64,000 nt of DNA from Sphingopyxis lindanitolerans (GCF_002993885.1 NZ_CM009578.1:2145751-2209750); one strand, 5' to 3'; shown: positions 52,235 through 62,103, numbered from the stretch's first letter. Numbers and translations: made by a program. The notes: generated by a model from the letters alone, not told the origin.

Positions 52235-53641
52235 CTATTCACCTCCATAATAGCTGCCGCCGCGTTCCACACGCTCGCGGCGTTCGAGTTCATCCGGGTC
52301 GATCGTGGCGCGCCAGCTCTGCCGCCCGTTGACCAGATCGGCGGCGGTGAGGACGACGGGCTTGCCCGATGCGGATGCGCCGATCACGTCGCGGACGCTC
52401 AGCTCGACGCGCGGCTCGGGATCGAAGTGGAATTCGAGCAACCCGAAATTGGCGCTGCGCACCCATGGCTGGCGCAGCCGCACCTCGGGGTGCTGGTCGA
52501 TGAATTTGGGGCTGAGATATTGCGCGAGCCCCGAACTGACGAGGTCGTAGAAATCATAGCCGCCCTTGTCCGACCAGGGCACGCAATTGACCTCGCCCTG
52601 ATGGACGTCGCCCGAAATGCCGAAGCAGCCCGCGACCTTTTCGTCGCGAATAAAGTCCAGGATTTCATCGCGTTCATGGAGATAGGCGGCCCAACTGTCG
52701 CCGCCCTGTTCGGCGCGCGACCAGCCGGTGCCCGAGGCGAGGATCTTGAACGCCGCCTTCGATGCCTTGAGCTCGCGCTTCAGCCACGCCTTTTGCGCCG
52801 CGCCCAGCATCGTCTTGGCCGGACTATCGGGATCGTCCGGCGGGTCGCGGTGATAGCGCCCGTCGAGCATGAAGATATCGACCGGCCCGAAGCTGTGGCG
52901 AAAGAAGATTCCCGGCGTATCGGGCAGTCCCGACGACGGATTCGCCCACCAGCGGTCGAACAATCGCCGCGTCATCGCCTTTGCGCCGTTGCGGCGATCC
53001 GAATCATTATAGCCGAAGTCGTGATCGTCCCAGATCGCAAGCTGCGGCACCGAGCGGAGCAGCGGCACCAGCGCCGACACGTTGCGCTGGCGCGTATACA
53101 TCGCCGAAAAGGCGGTGTCGCTGTCGCTGTCGGCATAGATATTGTCGCCGAGCCACAGGAAGAGGTCGGGCTCCATCGCCGCAATCGCCTCGAACACCGG
53201 CTGTTCGGGATAGAGCTGGACGCGCGCGCAGGAGCCAAAGGCGATGCGGATCGGGCGCGGGCGGTCGGGGGCGGTGCGGGTGCGGAAGGGCAGCGGCTGG
53301 TGCCGGTCGTCGCTGCCGTCGGTCTTGACCCGGTAATAATAGCCAGTGTCGGGTTTCAACCCCGTCACCACGACCCTGGTGCACAGGTCATTATCCTGCG
53401 TCGCGGCGACCGGGGCGGTCGTCCTGGCATCGGCGAAGTCGCGCCGCGTCGCATATTCGACCGCGACGCCGAAAGCGCCGCTGGCGCGCGACCAGATGGT
53501 GAAGCTCTCCGGCGTCGTCGCGCCGACCATCGGCCCGTCGAGCAGCCGCGGATAGCCGGTCGCGGCGGCATAAAGCCGGCGCGGCAGCGCGGCGAGAAAG
53601 GCGAGCGCCGCGCCGCCGCGCAGGAGATTGCGTCGTTCCAT
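52235..53641 (-). CDS. phoD: PhoD-family alkaline phosphatase
   Basis: 468 residues. Twin-arginine signal ERRNLLRGGAALAFLAALPRR. The PhoD N-terminal beta domain (GPMVGATTPESFTIWSRAS) is followed by the metallophosphatase core: AFGSCARVQLYPEQPVF, LFLWLGDNIYAD, AIWDDHDFGYNDSD, FGISGDVHQGEV. The enzyme removes phosphate from mono- and diesters in the periplasm with Ca and Fe. It sits between an OPA-type transporter and the small HTH gene in the iol operon, fitting a role on inositol phosphates. Weak point: substrate inferred from context. Confidence 0.9.
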   Translation of the reverse strand: MERRNLLRGGAALAFLAALPRRLYAAATGYPRLLDGPMVGATTPESFTIWSRASGAFGVAVEYATRRDFADARTTAPVAATQDNDLCTRVVVTGLKPDTGYYYRVKTDGSDDRHQPLPFRTRTAPDRPRPIRIAFGSCARVQLYPEQPVFEAIAAMEPDLFLWLGDNIYADSDSDTAFSAMYTRQRNVSALVPLLRSVPQLAIWDDHDFGYNDSDRRNGAKAMTRRLFDRWWANPSSGLPDTPGIFFRHSFGPVDIFMLDGRYHRDPPDDPDSPAKTMLGAAQKAWLKRELKASKAAFKILASGTGWSRAEQGGDSWAAYLHERDEILDFIRDEKVAGCFGISGDVHQGEVNCVPWSDKGGYDFYDLVSSGLAQYLSPKFIDQHPEVRLRQPWVRSANFGLLEFHFDPEPRVELSVRDVIGASASGKPVVLTAADLVNGRQSWRATIDPDELERRERVERGGSYYGGE

Positions 53642-53650
53642 CGTCTTTCC

Positions 53651-54985
53651 TCAATCGCGCAGCTTGGTGTTCCACAGCGTCGTCGCGAGCAAAGTCGCCA
53701 GCACCGAACAGCCGATCCAGAACCAGATCGCGGGCCCGAAATCATAGACGCGGATGCCGCCCACCATGTGCATATTGGCGTCGATCAGCGCCCCCGACAC
53801 CTGCTCCTGGATCGCCGCGCCGATATAGCTGAACACCCCGACCATGCCGAGCGCCGCGCCCGCCACCCGCTTCGGGCAAATGTCGATCGCGAACAGCCCG
53901 CCGAGCGAGGTGACGAGCCCGGTCATGCCGAGCCCGAACAGGATCACCGCGACCAGCACCACCGCTGGATTCTGGGGACCGAAGAAGAGGAGCAGCAGGC
54001 CGATCAGTTCGAGCACACCGAACAGCAGATTGACCGGCGGGCGGCGCGCGCCGAAGAATTTGTCCGAGACGAAGCCAAAGGCCAGCGCCCCCGCGACGCC
54101 CGCGAGCGTGCTCGCGGTGAGCATCGCGCCCGCCTCCGCCAGCGAATAGCCGCGCGCTTCCTGAAGATAGAGGATGCCCCAGCTATTGATCGCATAGCGC
54201 GTCACATAATTGGCGGCGCTCGCCAGCGCGAGAATCCACACCGCCGGGATCGCGAGGATCGAGAGCTGGGTCGCGAAAATACCGCGCTCGGGCGCGCCGT
54301 CGGCGGGCGGCGCATAATGATCGCCGCGCCAGTCGGCGACCGTCGGCAGGCCGAGCGTGCGCGGCCGGTCGGCCATCGCATAAAAGGCGGCTATCCCGGC
54401 GAGAACCGCGGCGATCCCCGGCCCCCAGAAGCCCCAGCGCCAGCCGCCGAACGCGACGAGCGCCGAGACGACCGCAAAGGTCAGCCCCTCGCCGATCGAA
54501 TGCGCGGTCGACCAGATGCCATAAAAGCGACCGCGCTCGCGGTTCGAGAACCAGCTTGCCAGCGCGACGACGCAGGCGGGCGCGCCATAACTCTGGAACC
54601 AGCCGTTGAGCCCCCAGATCAGCAGGGTCGCCCAGAACAGGGTAGAAAAGCCCATCGCGATATTGCACAGCGCCGACAATATCATCCCCGCCGCGAACAA
54701 TCGCTTCACATTGCTGTGGTCGGCGACGAAGCCGTTGATCAGCTTGCCCGCGGCATAGGTGTAGAAAAGCGCCGAGCCGATCATGCCAAGTTCGAGCGGT
54801 GTGAAGATGCCCGCGTCGATCAGCGGCTTCTTGACGATGTTGATCGCGAGGCGGCAGGTATAGCTGACCGCGTAAGCGAGCGTGATCGCCATGATGATCC
54901 GCATCCGATAGCGCTGGAAAGCACCATCGACACCATCGTCGGTCCTGACCGGCAAGTCCGGACCCGTCGCGAAATATCTGAGCAT
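53651..54985 (-). CDS. MFS transporter, organophosphate:phosphate antiporter (GlpT/UhpT) type
   Basis: 444 residues, about 12 membrane segments. ITLAYAVSYTCRLAINIVKKPLIDAGIFTPLELGMIGSALFYTYAAGKLINGFVADHSN and NGWFQSYGAPACVVALASWFSNRERGRFYGIWSTAHSIG follow the OPA family (GlpT, UhpT, PgtP). Start ATG 54985 follows GGGAGAGGG. Members exchange sugar phosphates for phosphate. In this operon it may carry inositol phosphate or inositol. It has its own upstream operator-like site at 55056-55071. Confidence 0.85.
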   Translation of the reverse strand: MLRYFATGPDLPVRTDDGVDGAFQRYRMRIIMAITLAYAVSYTCRLAINIVKKPLIDAGIFTPLELGMIGSALFYTYAAGKLINGFVADHSNVKRLFAAGMILSALCNIAMGFSTLFWATLLIWGLNGWFQSYGAPACVVALASWFSNRERGRFYGIWSTAHSIGEGLTFAVVSALVAFGGWRWGFWGPGIAAVLAGIAAFYAMADRPRTLGLPTVADWRGDHYAPPADGAPERGIFATQLSILAIPAVWILALASAANYVTRYAINSWGILYLQEARGYSLAEAGAMLTASTLAGVAGALAFGFVSDKFFGARRPPVNLLFGVLELIGLLLLFFGPQNPAVVLVAVILFGLGMTGLVTSLGGLFAIDICPKRVAGAALGMVGVFSYIGAAIQEQVSGALIDANMHMVGGIRVYDFGPAIWFWIGCSVLATLLATTLWNTKLRD

Positions 54986-55055
54986 CGACCCTCTCCCGCT
55001 CCAACGCTTTTGTCGTCGGCATCCCAAAGGGATGCTATTTCATTTTTTATATAAT

Positions 55056-55071
55056 TGGAAGATTTGTTTCA
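55056..55071 (+). promoter_or_regulatory. inositol-operator-like site upstream of the OPA transporter
   Basis: TGGAAGATTTGTTTCA, matching TGGAATATnTGTTCCA at 13 of 15 defined positions. It lies in the AT-rich gap between iolA and the transporter gene, 71 bp before the transporter start. Confidence 0.5.
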
Positions 55072-55104
55072 ACTTACGCTGATTTCGGTCCATGGCGCCC
55101 GGTT

Positions 55105-56613
55105 CTACGCCGTGGGAATCAGGAAGGCGTTGTCGCCCGCGCCGCCGTCGGGCCAGCGCTGGGTCACCGTCTTGACCTTGGTCCAGAAGCGCACACCCTC
55201 CATGCCATATTGGTTGGTGTCGCCAAAGCCCGAGCGTTTCCAGCCGCCGAACGTGTGATAAGCGACCGGCACCGGGATCGGGACGTTGATGCCGACCATG
55301 CCGACATTGACGCGCTGCGCGAATTCGCGCGCGGCGTGACCGTTGCGGGTGAAGATCGCGACGCCATTGCCATATTGATGGTCGCTCGGCAGGCGCAGCG
55401 CGCTTTCGAAATCGGGGGCGCGGACGATTTGCAGCACCGGGCCGAAAATCTCCTCGCGATAGGCGCGCATGTCGGTGGTGACGCGGTCGAACAGGGTCGG
55501 GCCGACGAAGAAGCCCTGCTCATGGCCTTGCAGGACGAGCCCGCGGCCATCGACCACCAATTCCGCGCCTTCGTCGACCCCGGTCTGGATCCAGTCCTCG
55601 ACCCGCGCCTTGTGCGCGGCGTTGACCACCGGGCCATAATGGGCGTCGGGATCGCTCGATACCCCGACCTTGAGCGCGGCCATCGCCGGGATCAGCCGTT
55701 CGCGCAGCGCGTCGGCGGTCGCCTCGCCCACCGGCACGACGATCGGCAGCGCCATGCAGCGCTCGCCCGCCGAGCCGAAGGCCGCGCCGGTGAGGTCGTT
55801 GACGACCTGGTCGAGGTCGGCGTCGGGCATGACGATGCCGTGGTTCTTGGCGCCGCCCATCGCCTGCACCCGCTTGCCCGCAGCGACACCGCGCGAATAG
55901 ACATAGTGGGCGATATCGCTGCTGCCGACGAAGCTGACCGCCGCGATCCCCGGATGGTCGAGGATCGCATCGACCATTTGCTTGTCGCCGTGGACGACCT
56001 GCAAGATGCCTTCGGGCAACCCCGCCTCGCGCATCAGTTCGGCGAGCCGCACCGGCACCGACGGGTCGCGCTCGCTGGGCTTCAGGATGAAGGCGTTGCC
56101 CGCCGCGATCGCGGGGCCGAACATCCACATCGGGATCATCGCGGGAAAGTTGAACGGAGTGATCCCCGCGACGACGCCGAGCGGCTGGCGCATCGCATAG
56201 ACGTCGATGCCGGGGCCCGCCCCTTGCGTATATTCGCCCTTCAGCGCGTGCGGGATGCCGCACGAAAATTCGATCACCTCGAGCCCGCGCAGGACGTCGC
56301 CGCGCGCGTCGGCGACCACCTTGCCATGTTCGCTCGCGAGCAATTCGGCGAGCGCCTGCATGTTCGCCTCGAGCAGTTCGCGAAAGCGGAACATGACGCG
56401 CGCGCGGCGTTGCGGATTGGTCGCCGCCCATGCGGGCTGCGCCGCCGCCGCCCGCGCCACCGCGCGATCGAGATCGGCGAGGGTCGAAAAGGCGACCCGC
56501 GCCTGGACCTGCCCGGTGCTGGGGTCGAACACATCGCCCCATCGCGACTCTTCGGGACGTGCAGCAGCAGCGCCGGAATCGCCGCCGGCGGGAAAGGCCT
56601 CAATCTGTCTCAT
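55105..56613 (-). CDS. iolA: CoA-acylating methylmalonate/malonate-semialdehyde dehydrogenase
   Basis: 502 residues. Aldehyde dehydrogenase fold with the MmsA/IolA marks: VAGITPFNFPAMIPMWMFGPAIAAGNAFILKPSERDPSV, VSFVGSSDIAHYVYSRG, and the catalytic Cys in SAGERCMALPIVV. It converts malonate semialdehyde to acetyl-CoA, the last step of the myo-inositol pathway. It starts 9 bp after the iolB stop on the minus strand. No CoA-binding deviation seen. Confidence 0.95.
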   Translation of the reverse strand: MRQIEAFPAGGDSGAAAARPEESRWGDVFDPSTGQVQARVAFSTLADLDRAVARAAAAQPAWAATNPQRRARVMFRFRELLEANMQALAELLASEHGKVVADARGDVLRGLEVIEFSCGIPHALKGEYTQGAGPGIDVYAMRQPLGVVAGITPFNFPAMIPMWMFGPAIAAGNAFILKPSERDPSVPVRLAELMREAGLPEGILQVVHGDKQMVDAILDHPGIAAVSFVGSSDIAHYVYSRGVAAGKRVQAMGGAKNHGIVMPDADLDQVVNDLTGAAFGSAGERCMALPIVVPVGEATADALRERLIPAMAALKVGVSSDPDAHYGPVVNAAHKARVEDWIQTGVDEGAELVVDGRGLVLQGHEQGFFVGPTLFDRVTTDMRAYREEIFGPVLQIVRAPDFESALRLPSDHQYGNGVAIFTRNGHAAREFAQRVNVGMVGINVPIPVPVAYHTFGGWKRSGFGDTNQYGMEGVRFWTKVKTVTQRWPDGGAGDNAFLIPTA

Positions 56614-56622
56614 CGCTCTTCC

Positions 56623-57414
56623 TTACTGGCGCACGATCCAGTCGTGCGCGGGGTCGTTGCGGAACACCCAGTTGCGCCGGGGGCCCGCCATCACGTTCAG
56701 ATAATAAAGGTCATAGCCATGCGGCGCGCCGACCGGATGATAGCCGCGCGGCACCATCACGACGTCGCCGTCCTCGACCGCCATCGTCTCGTCGATATCG
56801 CGCTCGTCGGTATAGACGCGCTGAAAGGCAAAGCCCTGCGGCGGCGACAGGCGGTGGTAGTAGGTTTCCTCGAGGAAGGTTTCGTCGGGGTAGGCATCGC
56901 GGTCGTGCTTGTGCGGCGGATAGCTCGACCAATGGCCGCCCGGCGTGATCACCTCGACGACGAGCAGGCTTTCGGCGGCATCGGCGTCGGACAGGATGTT
57001 GCGGACGTGGCGGGTGTTCGTCCCCTGACCGCGCACCTCGACCGCATCCGAACGGATCAGCCGCACCGCACCCGCGCCGGTTCCGGGCGCGGTGCAGATC
57101 GCGATTTCGGCATCGGATGCCGCCTCGATCGTGTAGCGATGCCCGGCGGGCACATAGACCGAGGTCGCGGCGCCGTCGAACACCGTCGTGCGGCCGCCGA
57201 TAGCCTCGAAATGTTCGCCCCCCGCCATGACCGACACGGTGCCGGTGAGGATCACGAGACACGCCTCGCGCCCGCCCTCGACATGATTGTAGCGCGCCCC
57301 GGCGGCGAGGCGGACGACGCGAAAGCCGACATAGGTCCAGCCTGCGCTTTCGGGGGTGATGTCGAGCAGCGTGCCGTCGCTGGCGGGCGCGTGCGGGCGA
57401 ACGAGCAGCGACAT
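56623..57414 (-). CDS. iolB: 5-deoxy-glucuronate isomerase
   Basis: 263 residues, normal length for IolB. The cupin-like sequence GGHWSSYPPHKHDRDAYPDETFLEETYYHRLSPPQGFAFQRVYTDERDID is the family hallmark (HKH and His metal ligands), with DVVMVPRGYHPVGAPHGYDLYYLNVMAG at the end. It isomerises 5-deoxy-D-glucuronate to 2-deoxy-5-keto-D-gluconate. The start overlaps the iolE stop by 1 base (TGATG), so translation is coupled. Confidence 0.95.
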   Translation of the reverse strand: MSLLVRPHAPASDGTLLDITPESAGWTYVGFRVVRLAAGARYNHVEGGREACLVILTGTVSVMAGGEHFEAIGGRTTVFDGAATSVYVPAGHRYTIEAASDAEIAICTAPGTGAGAVRLIRSDAVEVRGQGTNTRHVRNILSDADAAESLLVVEVITPGGHWSSYPPHKHDRDAYPDETFLEETYYHRLSPPQGFAFQRVYTDERDIDETMAVEDGDVVMVPRGYHPVGAPHGYDLYYLNVMAGPRRNWVFRNDPAHDWIVRQ

Positions 57415-58307
57415 CAGACCAGCGCCTCTTCGCGCGCGAGCCGCTTCAGCGTGTCGAGCCCGAGCTGGCTATAGTCGCGCGGGTTGGCGATCGCCGGATC
57501 CTGTTCGGCCTCGATCACGATCCAGCCCGAATAATCCATATCGGCAAGCGCGCGCATGAAGGGCGCATAATCATAATCGCCGTCGCCCGGCGCGGTGAAC
57601 ATGCCGCCGACGACACCGTTCAAAAAGCTGGTGCCGTTGGCGAGGAATGCGTCATATTTCGCGGTGCGGACATCCTTGCAATGGACATGCGCGACGCGCT
57701 CGGGACGCGCCTTGATGACGTCGATCGGCTCGATCCCGCCGAACAGCGCGTGCCCGGTGTCGAGCACCAGCCCGACATGATCGCCGGTCGCGTCGAAGAA
57801 GCGTTCGAGTTCGTCCTTGGTCTCGACGACCGTCCCCAAATGATGGTGATAGGCGAAGCGCAGCCCGCGATCGGTGATGAAGCGCGCAACGGTGTTCAGC
57901 CGCTCACCGAACGGCTTCCAGTCGGCGGCGGGAAGCACGGGGTGCGTGTCGAGCCGGCTGCCGGTGCGGTCGCCATGCACCGCGTTCGACGTCTCGGCGA
58001 GGATGAAGACGCTCGAATCCATATATTCGAGCAGCGCGAAATGCTTCGCCAGCGCCGCGATCTCGGCATCGGCGTCGCGGACGAGCAGGTTCGACGAATA
58101 CCAGCCGCCGACGATGTCGAGGCCGTAATTCGCCATGATCGGCGCCAGCACCTCGGGATCGCGCGGAAATTTATTGCCGAGTTCGACCCCGTCGAAGCCG
58201 ATGTCGCGCACGTCGGTGAGCAGTTCGTCGAGCGTCATATCGCCGCCCAGTTCGCGCATATCGTCATTGCACCAGGCGATCGGGCTTACGCCCCAGCGGA
58301 TCGTCAT
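57414..58307 (-). CDS. iolE: myo-inosose-2 dehydratase
   Basis: 297 residues, TIM-barrel sugar-phosphate-isomerase fold. It begins IRWGVSPIAWCNDDMRELGGDMTLDELLTDVRDIGFDGVELGNKFP, which is highly typical of IolE, with FAYHHHLGTVVETKDEL, LVLDTGHALFGG and HVHCKDVR as metal-ligand strands. It dehydrates 2-keto-myo-inositol to 3D-(3,5/4)-trihydroxycyclohexane-1,2-dione. Overlaps iolD by 4 bp. Confidence 0.95.
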   Translation of the reverse strand: MTIRWGVSPIAWCNDDMRELGGDMTLDELLTDVRDIGFDGVELGNKFPRDPEVLAPIMANYGLDIVGGWYSSNLLVRDADAEIAALAKHFALLEYMDSSVFILAETSNAVHGDRTGSRLDTHPVLPAADWKPFGERLNTVARFITDRGLRFAYHHHLGTVVETKDELERFFDATGDHVGLVLDTGHALFGGIEPIDVIKARPERVAHVHCKDVRTAKYDAFLANGTSFLNGVVGGMFTAPGDGDYDYAPFMRALADMDYSGWIVIEAEQDPAIANPRDYSQLGLDTLKRLAREEALV

Positions 58308-60139
58308 TGTCTCTCTCCGTCGATTCGATGGTCATAGTCGCGGCGCGCGGCCCGCACTTCGGGGCGATCCGACACTTCGGGGACCGCGACGTCCCACCAG
58401 TGGCCGCCCGCCTCGGTCGTGATCGCGGGGTCGGTATCGATGACGATCACATAGGATCTGGCCGACGCCCTGGCGCGGACGAGCGCGGTTTCGAGTTCGG
58501 CGACCCCGCCGACCTTCTCGGCCGCCGCGCCCAGGCTGCGCGCGTGGGCGGCGAAATCGATGTCGGGCAGCACGTCATGCACCGTATCGGCGAGCAGATT
58601 GTTGAACGGGCGCCCGCCCGTCCCCTGCTGCAACCGGTTGATGCAGCCATAACCGCGGTTGTCGAGCAGGATGACGATGATCTTTTTCCCCAGCATCACC
58701 GAGGTCGCGAGTTCGGAATTGAGCATCAGATAGCTGCCGTCGCCGACCATCACATAGACGTCGCGCGCCGGGTCGGCCATTTTGACCCCCAGCCCGCCCG
58801 CGACCTCATAGCCCATGCACGAAAAGCCATATTCGACATGATAGCCGCCGGGGCGGTGGCTGCGCCAAAGCTTGTGGAGTTCGCCCGGCAGCCCGCCCGC
58901 GGCGCAGACGACGGTCGCCTCCTCGCCCGCCTGCCGCCAGACCGCGCCGATGACCTGCGCGTCGGAGGGAAGCGCGTTGCCGGGCGCGGTCGCGGCGTCC
59001 CATGCGGTGTTCCATTCGGCGACCGCGGCGCAGTTCGCGGCGCGCCATGCGGGATCGACCTGCCAGTCCGCGAGGGTCTCCGCCAACGCTTCGAGCGTCT
59101 CGCGCGCGTCGCCGACGACCGCTTCGGCGCCCTGCTTGATCGCATCGGGCGCCGCCACATTGACCTGGATCAGCCGCTTGCCCGCGAACAGGGTGCGCGA
59201 GCCAGTGGTGAAATCCTGCAGCCGCGTGCCGACCCCGATAATCAGGTCGGCGGCTTCGGCGGCGGCGTTCGCCGCGCTCGTCCCGGTGACTCCGATGCTG
59301 CCGAGCGCTTGGCGGTGATCCCAGGCGAGCGCGCCCTTCCCCGCCTGCGTCTCGGCAACCGGGATGCCCGTCCGCGCGGCAAGGTCGGCAAGCACCGCCT
59401 CGGCCTGCGCATAAAGCACGCCGCCGCCCGCGACGATCAGCGGCGCCTTCGCGACGCGAAGCGCTTCGACGAGCCCGTCGAATTCGGCGCGGTCGGGGCG
59501 CGGCCGACGCCGCCTCCAAACGCGCGGTGCAAAAAAGCTTTCGGGATAGTCATAGGCCTCGGCCTGCACATCCTGGCAGAGCGCGAGCGTCACCGGGCCG
59601 CAAAGCGCGGGGTCGGTGAGTATCCCCATCGCACGCGGCAGCGCGTCGATGATCTGTTCGGGCCGGGTGATCCGGTCGAAATAGCGCGATACGGGGCGGA
59701 AACAGTCGTTCGCGCTGACTGTCGCGTCGGCGAAATCCTCGATCTGCTGAAGCACCGGGTCGGGTCGGCGGCTGGCATAGACGTCACCGGGCAGGAACAG
59801 CACCGGCAGCCGGTTGACATGCGCGAGCGCCGCCGCCGTCACCATGTTGGTCGCGCCGGGGCCGATCGAGGTCGTGCACGCCATCGCGCGCTGACGGCGG
59901 CTCGCCTTCGCAAAGGCGATCGCGGCGTGCGCCATGCCCTGCTCATTATGGCCGCGATAGGTTGGCAGCACATCTTCCATCCCGGCGAGCGCTTCGCCCA
60001 GCCCCGCGACATTGCCATGGCCGAAGATGGCCCAGACGCCCGCGAAATAGGGCATCTCGACGCCATCCACCTCGACCCGCTGCGCCGCGAGCCAGCGCGC
60101 CAGCGCCTGCGCCATCGTCCATCTGATCGGTTTGCTCAT
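58304..60139 (-). CDS. iolD: 3D-(3,5/4)-trihydroxycyclohexane-1,2-dione acylhydrolase
   Basis: 611 residues, thiamine-diphosphate enzyme. GIFGHGNVAGLG-like AIFGHGNVAGLGEAL and TYRGHNEQGMAHAAIAFAKASRRQ at the start, the central domain GVTGTSAANAAAEAADLIIGVGTRLQDFTTGS, and the ThDP motif MVGDGSYLMLNSELATSVMLGKKIIVILLDNRGYGCINRLQ. It cleaves the ring to 5-deoxy-D-glucuronate. Start overlaps the iolC stop by 4 bp. Confidence 0.96.
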   Translation of the reverse strand: MSKPIRWTMAQALARWLAAQRVEVDGVEMPYFAGVWAIFGHGNVAGLGEALAGMEDVLPTYRGHNEQGMAHAAIAFAKASRRQRAMACTTSIGPGATNMVTAAALAHVNRLPVLFLPGDVYASRRPDPVLQQIEDFADATVSANDCFRPVSRYFDRITRPEQIIDALPRAMGILTDPALCGPVTLALCQDVQAEAYDYPESFFAPRVWRRRRPRPDRAEFDGLVEALRVAKAPLIVAGGGVLYAQAEAVLADLAARTGIPVAETQAGKGALAWDHRQALGSIGVTGTSAANAAAEAADLIIGVGTRLQDFTTGSRTLFAGKRLIQVNVAAPDAIKQGAEAVVGDARETLEALAETLADWQVDPAWRAANCAAVAEWNTAWDAATAPGNALPSDAQVIGAVWRQAGEEATVVCAAGGLPGELHKLWRSHRPGGYHVEYGFSCMGYEVAGGLGVKMADPARDVYVMVGDGSYLMLNSELATSVMLGKKIIVILLDNRGYGCINRLQQGTGGRPFNNLLADTVHDVLPDIDFAAHARSLGAAAEKVGGVAELETALVRARASARSYVIVIDTDPAITTEAGGHWWDVAVPEVSDRPEVRAARRDYDHRIDGERQ

Positions 60140-62076
60140 GCCGCCACCCTAGCACGGCGCGCCTCGCGCCAGCCATCGGCGAGAATGCGCAGATTTTCGC
60201 CGAGCGCGGCGATCGCCGTCTCGTCGTCGATCGCGCCGGTCAGCCATTGCTGCGCGACGTCGTGAAAGATCGTCCGGCCGACCGCGAAGCCCTTGACCAG
60301 CGGAAAGGGCGCGGCCGCGACGATGCCCGCGAGAACCTCGCCCTGCGGTGCAGACAGGCCGAGCAGGACGATGCCGCGGCACAGCGGATCATGGCGCAGG
60401 ATCGCCGCTTCGCTCGCCGCCCAGGCGGCAGCGTCGGTCGTCGGTTCGAGCTTCCACCAATCGGGATAGATGCCGAGCGAATAGATATGGTCGATCACCG
60501 ACGCGATCGTCCCGCTGTCGACCGGCCCGTGTTTCGACGCGATGATTTCGAGCAGCAGTTCGTGCCGGGTGCGGCGGCACGCATCGAACAGCCGCAATAT
60601 CTGGCGGTCCTGCCGCGCGCGCATCTCGGCATCGTCGTCCGGATGATAGAAGACGAGGCATTTGACGACATGGTTGGTCGGCCAGTCGCGCAGCGTCATG
60701 CCGACGTCGGGCGATCCTTCGAAGCGCAGCGGGCGCGATCCCGGCACCTCGATCGGCCGCCCGATCCAATAGGGATGATCGGCCGCCGCCTCGAGCGCGC
60801 GCGCGCCGAAACGGCCGTCGAGCAGCACGCCATAATTGGGATCGCCCGCCGCCATCCGGTGGAGCGCCTCGAGCGCGAGATTCTTGAAATGATGGACCCG
60901 CGCCTCGTCGCTTTCGCCCAGTTCGGCAAGCAGGTCGTCGAACTGGCTGCGGTGGTCGATCGCCAGCACGGTCAGCTCGTCGCGCTCGCCATGGCGGTTG
61001 GCCGACCAGTGCAATTGTTCAAGCTCGGCGCTTTCGCGCAGCCGGTGCGGCCATTGACCGCCAAGGAAATGCTGGAGCTCGTCCCACGACGCCATGGCCG
61101 GGGCGCAGCCGTGGCGCGACACGACGAGCGCGCCGCACGCATTGGCGATCTCGCAGCATTTTTCGAGCGGCATGGCCTTGAGCCAACCGCGCAGGAACCC
61201 CGCCATAAAGGCGTCGCCCGCGCCGAGTACGTTGAACACCTCGACCGCAAAGCCGCGCCCGACCACCCCGGCATCGAGCGACGCGGGAATGGCGCCGGGA
61301 AAGGCGACGCACCCCTCGGCACCGCGCTTGCAGACGAGGAGCGCGGCGCTTTGCGCCCGGATCGCGCGTAGCGCGGTCAGCGTGTCGGTCGAGCCGCCAA
61401 GGATATGGATTTCCTCCTCGGTGCCGACGATCAGGTCGCAGAGCGGAAGGACGCGCTGCAACGCCGCGGTGACGCCGCGGTCGGCGACGAAGCGGTCCTC
61501 GCCATTGTCCTTGCCGGCAAGACCCCAAAGCACCGGGCGATAATCGATATCGAAGATGACGCGGCCGCCGGCCGCCTTCATCAGCGTCGCGGCCTTGATG
61601 CTCGCGTCGAAGACGCCCGGCTGCGACAGATGCGTGCCATTGACCAGCAACGCCCCCGCCGACGCCACGAAATCGGGATCGATATCGTCGGCAGAGAGCG
61701 CCATGTCGGCGCAATTTTCGCGATAGAAGATCAGGGGAAAGGTGTCGGGATCGCGGATGCCGAGGATCGCGAGCGCGGTCAGCCGGTCGGGGTCGGTGCG
61801 CACGCCGCGCGTCGCGACGCCCTCGCGCTCGAGTTCCTCGACGATGAAGCGGCCGAAATGATCGGCGCCGACACGGGTGATCAGCCCGGCGCGCAGGCCG
61901 AGGCGCGACGCGCCGACCGCGGTGTTCGTCGGGCTGCCGCCGATATATTTGGCGAAACTCGCCATATCTTCCAGCCGTCCGCCGATCTGTTCGCCGTAAA
62001 GATCGATCCCCGCGCGCCCCAGCGTGACGACGTCCAGCCGGTCTTCTCCGACCGTTTCATGCCCTTGCTCCGCCAT
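60136..62076 (-). CDS. iolC: fused 5-dehydro-2-deoxygluconokinase and DUF2090 aldolase-like protein
   Basis: 646 residues. Residues about 10-325 are a PfkB-type kinase: LGRAGIDLYGEQIGGRLEDMASFAKYIGGSPTNTAVGASRLGL and NVLGAGDAFMAGFLRGWLK with the catalytic Asp. Residues about 340-640 are DUF2090, starting ELTVLAIDHRSQFDDL, related to the iolJ aldolase fold. The fusion would phosphorylate 2-deoxy-5-keto-gluconate and cleave it to DHAP and malonate semialdehyde, covering iolC and iolJ. First gene of the operon; a 7-bp hairpin (62084-62105) and two operator-like sites lie upstream. Confidence 0.94.
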   Translation of the reverse strand: MAEQGHETVGEDRLDVVTLGRAGIDLYGEQIGGRLEDMASFAKYIGGSPTNTAVGASRLGLRAGLITRVGADHFGRFIVEELEREGVATRGVRTDPDRLTALAILGIRDPDTFPLIFYRENCADMALSADDIDPDFVASAGALLVNGTHLSQPGVFDASIKAATLMKAAGGRVIFDIDYRPVLWGLAGKDNGEDRFVADRGVTAALQRVLPLCDLIVGTEEEIHILGGSTDTLTALRAIRAQSAALLVCKRGAEGCVAFPGAIPASLDAGVVGRGFAVEVFNVLGAGDAFMAGFLRGWLKAMPLEKCCEIANACGALVVSRHGCAPAMASWDELQHFLGGQWPHRLRESAELEQLHWSANRHGERDELTVLAIDHRSQFDDLLAELGESDEARVHHFKNLALEALHRMAAGDPNYGVLLDGRFGARALEAAADHPYWIGRPIEVPGSRPLRFEGSPDVGMTLRDWPTNHVVKCLVFYHPDDDAEMRARQDRQILRLFDACRRTRHELLLEIIASKHGPVDSGTIASVIDHIYSLGIYPDWWKLEPTTDAAAWAASEAAILRHDPLCRGIVLLGLSAPQGEVLAGIVAAAPFPLVKGFAVGRTIFHDVAQQWLTGAIDDETAIAALGENLRILADGWREARRARVAA

Positions 62077-62103
62077 CGCTTTTCAGACCATCCTTCCTTG
62101 GTC

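Noticed and set aside
52049..55054. 1001-codon plus-strand frame across phoD and the OPA transporter
   Set aside because: Spans two clear minus-strand genes; composition is that of a shadow frame (Arg/His/Gly-rich).
58307..60265. 652-codon plus-strand frame opposite iolD
   Set aside because: IolD on the minus strand is unmistakable; the plus frame has no recognisable motifs.
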